This document shows positions 55,058 to 61,727 of a DNA stretch of 64,000 nt, one piece after another. A model generated the notes under the pieces. It did no database searches, was not told the DNA's origin, and saw nothing but the letters and a program-made list of their open reading frames with translations. Each line of letters opens with the position of its first letter. The first letter of the stretch is position 1. The stretch is taken from assembly GCA_030408505.1 (NCBI GenBank), contig JAUHQI010000004.1, forward strand, positions 372,001 to 436,000, in the 5' to 3' direction. Both the position numbers and the translations under genes were made by a program. This DNA is from Candidatus Sacchlamyda saccharinae. GTDB taxonomy: Bacteria; Chlamydiota; Chlamydiia; Chlamydiales; Rhabdochlamydiaceae.

Positions 55058-55222
55058 ATGAACCTATCCGCAAATTCTATTTCTATCCTTGCTCCATCTT
55101 TTTACGATCTTTCATCAGGAGCTTTTCATCAATATTTTCTAATATTGATTTCAAACCGCCTGCTGAAATCTCATCAAAAATCTGAAGCAATGCTAAACAA
55201 AATAATTTACGGATAGGTTCAT
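55058..55222. repeat. 165-bp imperfect palindrome filling the gap between two genes
   Basis: The ends 55058-55076 and 55204-55222 are inverted repeats (18 of 19 matching). The exact centre holds a perfect 9-bp stem ATCAATATT/AATATTGAT with loop TTCT (55128-55149). The flanks between also match partly (TTGCT.CA, TTTTT, TTTCA.CAGG). A 53-codon frame starting at 55058 fills the gap, but the symmetry is better explained by a hairpin or MITE-like element. The right arm contains the start codon of the next gene. Confidence 0.65.
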
Positions 55223-55844
55223 GGAAAAACTTCCCCTCAATGCTATCCCAGAGCCATGGGAGTACAACCCTTCTAAATGGAGCCAGCGCATACGTATCGT
55301 ACTAATTGCAGCCATTGCTGTGATCATTGCAATCTATATGGGGCTGTATCAATGGAGGCTGATCGATTCCGTTTGGGATCCAATTTTTGGCAACCAGTCG
55401 ATGAAGGTTTTAGATTCGGACGTTTCCCATAAAATCACGAGCTGGGTCCTTGTGCCTGATTCGATCCTTGGAGCTCTTGCGTATCTAGGAGATATCATTT
55501 TTGCTTTGGCTGGTTCCACAAGACGTTGGCACGATAGGCCTTGGCTTGTAATCCTTTTCGGCCTTGACGTCATTCCCCTCGGCATTGTCAGTGCTACTCT
55601 TATTTTTATGCAGGGTTTTGTAGTGGGGTCCTGGTGTTTTCTATGTCTTGTGACGGCGGTTATATCGCTTATTCTGGTCGCTTTAGCTTACGATGAGGTG
55701 TGGTCAAGTATTCTCTTTCTCTATCGAGTCTGGAAGCGTTCTAAGAAATTTTCTATTTTCTGGGGCACTCTATGGGGAAGGCCGAATGAAATCGCCCACC
55801 TTGTGGGATTAGAAATGGCTAAAAGAAGAGATTGGAGGGATTGA
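55221..55844 (+). CDS. Vitamin K epoxide reductase (VKOR)-family membrane protein
   Basis: 207 aa, five hydrophobic segments (residues about 25-45, 80-97, 107-128, 135-155). The VKOR-type active site CFLC lies in [18 protein letters not shown] (about 136-153). VKOR homologues in bacteria reoxidise DsbA-like proteins. The usual extra loop cysteine pair is not seen, and no thioredoxin domain is fused, so activity is uncertain. The start ATG 55221 is inside the right arm of the 165-bp palindrome. An SPW-type gene follows 2 nt later. Confidence 0.75.
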   Translation: MEKLPLNAIPEPWEYNPSKWSQRIRIVLIAAIAVIIAIYMGLYQWRLIDSVWDPIFGNQSMKVLDSDVSHKITSWVLVPDSILGALAYLGDIIFALAGSTRRWHDRPWLVILFGLDVIPLGIVSATLIFMQGFVVGSWCFLCLVTAVISLILVALAYDEVWSSILFLYRVWKRSKKFSIFWGTLWGRPNEIAHLVGLEMAKRRDWRD

Positions 55845-55846
55845 CG

Positions 55847-56206
55847 ATGTGGGCACGTGTAGTAGAATTTATGTTGGCGTGTTGGCTTTCTATTAGCCCT
55901 TTTATCTTTGCTTATCCCAAAAATGCTATTTTCTTTTGGGTGAATGATTTGACCTGTAGCTGTTTCATCGCTTTTTTTGCCCTAGCATCGTACTACAAAC
56001 GTTTACGAAAAATGCACCTTTGCAATTTGGCCATCTCCATGTATCTGATTGCCCTGTCTTACGTCTTTCGAGGAAGTCCCCTTTACGAACCATTGCAAAA
56101 CTACATGGTCCTAGGCCTACTTCTCCTTATGGTCGCCATCGTCCCTTCAGAGGCCGATAAGCCACCAGTTCCCTGGCGCGAATTCTACGAGAAGCTCAAA
56201 AAGTAG
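55847..56206 (+). CDS. SPW-repeat-like membrane protein
   Basis: 119 aa with four hydrophobic helices. The first part, ACWLSISPFIFAY, has the SPW-family look (a short motif around Ser-Pro), and a matching part of the second half is weaker. The C-terminal PPVPWREFYEKL is cytosolic. Function unknown. ATG 55847 follows GGAGG at 9 nt and lies 2 nt after the VKOR-like gene, so they are cotranscribed. Convergent with the P-type ATPase, 2 nt apart. Confidence 0.7.
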   Translation: MWARVVEFMLACWLSISPFIFAYPKNAIFFWVNDLTCSCFIAFFALASYYKRLRKMHLCNLAISMYLIALSYVFRGSPLYEPLQNYMVLGLLLLMVAIVPSEADKPPVPWREFYEKLKK

Positions 56207-56208
56207 AA

Positions 56209-58821
56209 TTATTCTTTATAGAAGATTTTTGTCAGACCCTGGCCGAGCCACCAGAGGGCGGCGCCGATGCCGAGGATGACAGCCCATTCTGTTAGCGCGA
56301 GGGGGACGGTGCCGAAAACGATTTGCAGCTGGGGGATGTAGAGAACTGCCAGCTGGAGGATAAAGGAACTAGCTAGGGCGATGATAAGGTAGGGGTTGGA
56401 GAAGAGTTTCATCTTGTATTGCTTACGGATCATTTGGACACGGACAAGTTCGAGTACGATGAGGGTGGTGAAGGTCATGGTTTGCGCCAGTGCGCTGCTA
56501 GTGCGCAAACCGATGTAACAGGCAGTGAGAGCTCCAAGGGTGACAAGGACACTGATGGAGAAGACAAAGAGGGCAAATCGGCGGTTTAGAATCTGCTCAG
56601 CGCGAGGACGGGGCGGTCGAGACATGGCTCTAGGATCAACGGGGTCCATAGCGAGGCTGATGGCGGGAAACCCGTCGGTCACGAGGTTCATCCAAAGGAG
56701 TTGAACGGGAAGTAGTGGGATGAAGGCGGCGCCTGTCTCTGTTGTGGTGCCAAAGAGCATCACGAGAAAAATAACCAGGATTTCGGCGATGTTAGAAGAA
56801 AGGAGGTAGCTGACGAACTTGACGATGTTGTCATAGATCCCCCTCCCCTGTTCTACAGCTTTTACGATGGAGGCAAAGTTGTCATCGAGAATGATCATGT
56901 CTGAACACCCTTTGGTCACATCGGTTCCGGTGATTCCCATCGCGATGCCAATGTCTGCCGCTTGGACGGCTGGGGCGTCGTTTACTCCATCTCCTGTCAT
57001 GGCTGTCACTTTCCCCTCTTCTTTGAGGGCATTAATGATCCGGAGCTTGTGATCCGCACTGATCCGCGAGAAGACATTTACTTGCCTTATCTCTTCCTCT
57101 GTGAGGGTTTCTAATTCATTTCCATCGACGGCTCCCTTTGTTTCTATACCGATCTCTGATGCAATAGCCACCGCGGTGTTTATATGATCTCCTGTCACCA
57201 TGATGGTTTCGATCCCAGCGCTCTTGCAACTCTCAATCGCCTCTTTTACTTCTGGTCGTGGTGGATCTTGCATGGCCATAAGGCCGACAAAGACGAGGTC
57301 TTGTTCTAAAGAAGCCTCCATATTGGTTTGATATGCCACCGCAAGCACCCGAAAAGCTTTTGAGGCAAGCTCTTCATTTGCCAGTGCGATAGCCTCCCGA
57401 TTGATAGGCTCTTCTTTCCCATTGACGAGCCATTTGTTTGCTTTATTTTGAAGAACATCGGGAGCCCCCTTAACATAGAGTTTGTTTCTCCCATTTTCTT
57501 CTCGCAAAACGCTCATCATTTTCCGCTCTGAGTCAAAAGGGATCTCACTGATGAGCCTAGATTTTTCTTCTAGCTCTTTCTTCCAAAACCCCTTTTTCGC
57601 TGCAGCGGTGAGAAGAGCCCCTTCTGTCGGATCGCCCGCGACCACCCAATTCCCTTCTTCTTGTAAAATGTTTGCGCTATTACAGAGTACACCGATTTGA
57701 AGGGCTGTATCGAGGCCCTGAGACTCCTGGCTAAACTCCCCCTCTGGTTTGTAGCCAGAGCCCGACACTTCGATCGATTTTTCATCGACATAGACCGAGC
57801 GGACGGTCATAGAGTTCTGTGTCAGAGTACCTGTTTTATCGGTGCAAATAACGCTAGTGCACCCTAGAGTTTCTACAGATGAGAGGCGGCGAACAAGCGC
57901 CTTTTTCTCGGCCATCTTACGCACGCCGATCGAAAGAGAGATGGTGACAACAGCTGGAAGCCCCTCTGGGATGGCAGCCACTGCCAGACTCAGTGAGATG
58001 AGAAGCATCTCAATGGCACTATTGCCACGGAGCAACCCAAGGAGAAACACTAAAGCCACAACAGCAAGACATATATAGACAAGTCGCTTGCCTAAGTGAT
58101 TGAGCTGGTTTTGTAATGGAGTCTGTTCTTTTTTCTCGCCCATGAGCTGAGAGGCGATCTTTCCCATTTCCGTATCCAGACCTGTTTTCGTGATGAGGGC
58201 GTGGCCTTTGCCCCGTACGACAGTTGTCCCCATAAAGACCATATTGGTCTGCTCCCCAATCCCCTGATCTCCTCCTTCTAGTGGGTCTGTTTGCTTGGTC
58301 ACGGAAACCGACTCTCCCGTCAAAGAGGCCTCATCTACAGCCATATAGGAGAGATCGATGATCCTCCCGTCAGCCGGAATTGTATCGCCTGCCTCGAGAA
58401 GAACTAGATCGCCCGGAACAATTTGCTCAGCAGGAAGAGTTTGCAATCTCCCATCGCGCACAACCTTGCATGTAGGAGCAGCTAGCTTTTGCAGCGCTTC
58501 CAAAGCGCTCTCGGCCCGAAACTCTTGAAAAAAGCCGAGCACCGCATTGAGGACAACGATCGCAAGGATTGCAAAGAAATCGATCACTTCTCCCAAAAGA
58601 CCAGCCACAACCGCAGCGCCTATTAGGAGCCAGACGATGAAGCTTGCAAACTGCTCAAGGAGGAGTTTCCACCAGATAATCTTCCCCTTCTTCGGGAGAG
58701 TGTTGGGGCCATGCTCTTGCAGTCTTTTTTGTGCCTCTGCTTGTTGCAGTCCCGTTGAGATATGAGCATCTAGCGCTTTTGCCACATCAGAAATCGATTG
58801 AGTCCAAAATCCTAATTCCAT
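56209..58821 (-). CDS. P-type Ca2+/cation-transporting ATPase, 2A-like
   Basis: 870 aa, complete. Cation-ATPase N-domain (residues about 5-70), helices 1-2, actuator motif SLTGESV (about 169), PEGLPAVVTI in helix 4 (calcium-site glutamate), phosphorylation site ICTDKTGTLTQN (about 327-338), KGAPDVL, MVTGDH, and the hinge TGDGVNDAPA. Four C-terminal helices follow. This is the SERCA/PMCA-like layout without a calmodulin tail. ATG 58821 begins the family homology; the longer frame upstream overlaps the divergent gene. It is a paralogue of the truncated ATPase at 1-832. Confidence 0.95.
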   Translation of the reverse strand: MELGFWTQSISDVAKALDAHISTGLQQAEAQKRLQEHGPNTLPKKGKIIWWKLLLEQFASFIVWLLIGAAVVAGLLGEVIDFFAILAIVVLNAVLGFFQEFRAESALEALQKLAAPTCKVVRDGRLQTLPAEQIVPGDLVLLEAGDTIPADGRIIDLSYMAVDEASLTGESVSVTKQTDPLEGGDQGIGEQTNMVFMGTTVVRGKGHALITKTGLDTEMGKIASQLMGEKKEQTPLQNQLNHLGKRLVYICLAVVALVFLLGLLRGNSAIEMLLISLSLAVAAIPEGLPAVVTISLSIGVRKMAEKKALVRRLSSVETLGCTSVICTDKTGTLTQNSMTVRSVYVDEKSIEVSGSGYKPEGEFSQESQGLDTALQIGVLCNSANILQEEGNWVVAGDPTEGALLTAAAKKGFWKKELEEKSRLISEIPFDSERKMMSVLREENGRNKLYVKGAPDVLQNKANKWLVNGKEEPINREAIALANEELASKAFRVLAVAYQTNMEASLEQDLVFVGLMAMQDPPRPEVKEAIESCKSAGIETIMVTGDHINTAVAIASEIGIETKGAVDGNELETLTEEEIRQVNVFSRISADHKLRIINALKEEGKVTAMTGDGVNDAPAVQAADIGIAMGITGTDVTKGCSDMIILDDNFASIVKAVEQGRGIYDNIVKFVSYLLSSNIAEILVIFLVMLFGTTTETGAAFIPLLPVQLLWMNLVTDGFPAISLAMDPVDPRAMSRPPRPRAEQILNRRFALFVFSISVLVTLGALTACYIGLRTSSALAQTMTFTTLIVLELVRVQMIRKQYKMKLFSNPYLIIALASSFILQLAVLYIPQLQIVFGTVPLALTEWAVILGIGAALWWLGQGLTKIFYKE

Positions 58822-58854
58822 ATATATATGATCAATATAGAACGGAGAGAAAAA

Positions 58855-59169
58855 ATGGAACACCCAAAGGACCCTTATCACGTCAGACCCTTCCCTCAAC
58901 AACCTCATCGAGGGGGCAAAGAGCTCAAGTCTGCCATCGCTGACTTAGAGTCTGCTCTAGGAGAGTCTGTTCCCGATTTCGAAAGGCTGCGCGCCATCCA
59001 AGCACGTATCCATGAGAAGGTAAATACCTACAATGACGATCGCTTGGTAGATATGATCCGTCAGATCTCAAACAACCTCGAGGCCTACCAAGAAAAGCCC
59101 GAGCGAGCCATCCTCGAGAAAATTCTCAAGCAGATCCTAAAAGTACGCGTCGAACTCAAACACCTATGA
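58855..59169 (+). CDS. Small helical protein, function unknown
   Basis: 104 aa, charged, helical, no membrane segment (KELKSAIADLESALGE, then DDRLVDMIRQISNNLEAYQ). ATG 58855 has GGAG 8 nt upstream; the frame opens 9 codons earlier. No family recognised. It is divergent from the P-type ATPase with 33 nt between the starts and overlaps the convergent FkbM gene by 14 nt. Confidence 0.65.
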   Translation: MEHPKDPYHVRPFPQQPHRGGKELKSAIADLESALGESVPDFERLRAIQARIHEKVNTYNDDRLVDMIRQISNNLEAYQEKPERAILEKILKQILKVRVELKHL

Positions 59170-59857
59170 TTAAGCTTCGATGCACGAAGATTTGATCGTG
59201 CATGAGCGTGTGGTAGAGCCTATAGCCCCTTGAAAGCATAAAGGCAGCAAATTCTGGGTCAGCATAATTGTTTTCCACTGTGATCACATCAATTTGGACC
59301 TGATCAAAATCAATGCTCTGCAAGATTTGGAGCTCGCCACCTTCTGTATCTAAACTCAAAAAGTCGACATGGTCGATCCCTTCTGCAAAGAGAAGGCCAT
59401 TTAGATTGTAGGAATCGACAAGGATTTCCTCTTTACCCCCACCATAGAGATCGATTTCTTCCTCAATCCGTTGCAAGTGCTCGGGCACATAATTTTCGAC
59501 AAGCCCCGAGAGCATTTCAGAAGGACCTTGAACATGTAAAAATGGGGCTTTCGTATTATTTGGGCCGATGCATCCTTCAATGCATTTGCAAGTTCGGTTC
59601 CTTTCTAGCTGTACAAAGACCTCGGGCAAGGGCTCAATGCAAATCCCTGTCCACCCCAAGTCGTTTTCAAAAAAGAGAGTATTGCTGTAGGTGACCCCAT
59701 CATTGGCCCCAATATCCACAAACACTCCATCTGTCTTCCCCTTAAAAAAAGTCTCATAGACATAGGAGTCTTGCCCGCACTGACTATAATACTCTCCAGA
59801 TAGGGCTCCACATAGAAGGAGTAAAAAGAGTTTAATCTTCAAAAAGTTTGGCCACAT
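59156..59857 (-). CDS. FkbM-family methyltransferase with signal peptide
   Basis: 233 aa. An N-terminal hydrophobic signal (MWPNFLKIKLFLLLLCGALSG, residues 1-21) precedes an FkbM-type methyltransferase: SQCGQDSYVYETFF, SAM motif VFVDIGANDGVTYSNT (about 47-62), GICIEPLPE and the late DFLSLDTEGGELQIL (about 166-180). The family methylates sugars and related glycans at hydroxyls. A signal on such an enzyme is unusual because SAM is cytosolic, unless it is delivered to the host. It overlaps the upstream multidomain gene by 26 nt. Confidence 0.88.
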   Translation of the reverse strand: MWPNFLKIKLFLLLLCGALSGEYYSQCGQDSYVYETFFKGKTDGVFVDIGANDGVTYSNTLFFENDLGWTGICIEPLPEVFVQLERNRTCKCIEGCIGPNNTKAPFLHVQGPSEMLSGLVENYVPEHLQRIEEEIDLYGGGKEEILVDSYNLNGLLFAEGIDHVDFLSLDTEGGELQILQSIDFDQVQIDVITVENNYADPEFAAFMLSRGYRLYHTLMHDQIFVHRSLIIGV

Positions 59858-61727
59858 CGATCGTCTCGCTAACAAGGGTTGTTTCTACTGCGTATCTTCG
59901 ATAGGTGTATCGGTATTTAAAAGTTGAGAGTGTTGGTTCGTAGCCATACGCTGGTTGTTGAGTATCATGAACAACAATGATATCCGCTTTATGACGCATC
60001 CTTTGAATGTCAATCACTCGGCGTTCTCCTGGCCTATGATCAATGAAAACGACCCCCCACCTGGGCATACTACTACCAACAGAGTTCCAAAGAGCAGAAT
60101 CTTGTTGACCTGTCCATAGCTCATCGTAGCACGGAACATATTGAAAATGGTGCCAACTACACGCAAGATCTGTAAAAAGGCCCATCCAACGTTCATCAGT
60201 TTCAGCGGTTACAAGAAAACGCCTCGTAGGTTGGCATATGCTATGAAGCGGCGGCGTACTAAAATCTCCACAGCCCATTTCAAGAACGGGGCCATCTGTG
60301 TGTGCAAGCGCTGTTAGAAGAGGAGTTAAGTGGGTCCCGTATTCCCAATCTACAACTCGATTTTTCTGAAAGGGCAAGGGCTCTTTTTTTTCTGGCTTAT
60401 ACCGATTTTTGTCATCAATTACCCAGTAATCGGTTCTCCAGTCGGGGTGATTTGGCTGCTGGTAAGAGTGGTGCTCGAAACCTGTAAGCAATGCAAAAGA
60501 GGGGGTAGAGTCAAACCCGCATGTCGCTTGATTGGCATTGTCTAGAATGAGGATCCCACCCGGCTTGAGATGCTTTAGGGCCACACTGAGGCACTCGTTT
60601 CGCTCCACCCCATCCACAATCACACAGTCGTAAAGCTTTTCGTTTTCATCCACTGCCGAAACATACGAGGTGAGATCTTCATGTAATTGAATTTGGCAGT
60701 TTAGAAGATTCTTCTCTCGTATACATTGCTCAACAGAGTGTGCCCAGGCCCGGTTATCCTCAATTGCAACCACACTTTTGCAATGCTCTGCAAGCCATAG
60801 AGTAGAATATCCAGAACCATACTCCAGAACGTCCCAATCTGAGAGATCCCATCGTAGCATCACATCCAGGAACGGTCGGGTGAACCAAGGCAAGATATTC
60901 CCCTCTTTATCAAGGAAATGCCACTCATTTCTTGGTAAAGGGAGTCCCCTTTTTTCGTCCGGGTGAAACAAAGTAAAAATCAGTTGATCCGTTTCAACTT
61001 GAAACTCCTTGTAAGGGCGAAGCAAATGGGCATCGATGAAATTTTGTGTATGGATCCATTCGTCTTTATAGCGCCAGTCTAACCTATCAAGACGCCGCTC
61101 TACTACTTGCTCCTTTAAGCAGATAGAGAGCTGATCTTTTTTATCTTGCACAGCTTGATACAGGACCCGCTCATCTGTGCTCCATCCATGGCCGAGCTGA
61201 GCCCACTCAATCATTTTCCTCGGAAAATCTTCTTCTGAGGATATGTCAAAGAGCGCCTGAAAGGTCTCTCCTTTTGCTGCCACGTAACACATGGGGTACT
61301 GAGGATAACCCCATCTTTCGTAGGCTTTGCTGCGAAAGACGACGAAATCCTCCTCCTTGCTAAGGGCCACCGTGTCGAAAAAATAGGCTTTCTGGAGCGG
61401 AATCATATCGATATCTGAAATCAAGCAGACATCATCGGGAAAAAGTGTAGGAAGAAGAAGGCGGATGACTTGGGCTTGCATAGAGGTGGGAATGCCCTCA
61501 ATCGGTTCGAAGCGAATAACGTCCCCCAAAGACTCATCAATATGGACGTCCTCAGAAGCTACCAGTGCGAGGGTGGGCCTTAGTCCTGTGACTCTTTCCC
61601 AGGTATCCGCTACGACTGGCCAAAAATCAATATAGGTGGGGTTGTCATCTGTCGAAAGAATTACCCGATCAAGGGTCATTCCGATCAACGATATGGGGAG
61701 AAGAAGCAGGAGTAGAAGTGTTTTCAT
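59832..61727 (-). CDS. Multidomain protein: glycosyltransferase-like plus two methyltransferase-like domains
   Basis: 631 aa. Residues about 17-230 resemble a GT-A glycosyltransferase (VILSTDDNPTYIDFWPVV, then LISDIDMIPL, a DxD-like site). A Rossmann methyltransferase follows (YGSGYSTLWLAEHC, about 303-316, then DCVIVDGVERNECL). A second methyltransferase-like fold starts at EMGCGDFSTPPL (about 480) with VVFIDHRPGERRV. Start uncertain: ATG 61727 adds the signal-like MKTLLLLLLLPISLIG; ATG 61679 begins the domain directly and shortens the overlap with the upstream gene from 59 to 11 nt. It acts presumably with the flanking genes on a glycan. Confidence 0.75.
   Translation of the reverse strand: MKTLLLLLLLPISLIGMTLDRVILSTDDNPTYIDFWPVVADTWERVTGLRPTLALVASEDVHIDESLGDVIRFEPIEGIPTSMQAQVIRLLLPTLFPDDVCLISDIDMIPLQKAYFFDTVALSKEEDFVVFRSKAYERWGYPQYPMCYVAAKGETFQALFDISSEEDFPRKMIEWAQLGHGWSTDERVLYQAVQDKKDQLSICLKEQVVERRLDRLDWRYKDEWIHTQNFIDAHLLRPYKEFQVETDQLIFTLFHPDEKRGLPLPRNEWHFLDKEGNILPWFTRPFLDVMLRWDLSDWDVLEYGSGYSTLWLAEHCKSVVAIEDNRAWAHSVEQCIREKNLLNCQIQLHEDLTSYVSAVDENEKLYDCVIVDGVERNECLSVALKHLKPGGILILDNANQATCGFDSTPSFALLTGFEHHSYQQPNHPDWRTDYWVIDDKNRYKPEKKEPLPFQKNRVVDWEYGTHLTPLLTALAHTDGPVLEMGCGDFSTPPLHSICQPTRRFLVTAETDERWMGLFTDLACSWHHFQYVPCYDELWTGQQDSALWNSVGSSMPRWGVVFIDHRPGERRVIDIQRMRHKADIIVVHDTQQPAYGYEPTLSTFKYRYTYRRYAVETTLVSETIDVAKLFED

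Noticed and set aside
55058-55219. 53-aa ORF between the EamA and VKOR-like genes
   Set aside because: The whole stretch is an imperfect palindrome, which explains the sequence better than coding; kept as a possibility only.
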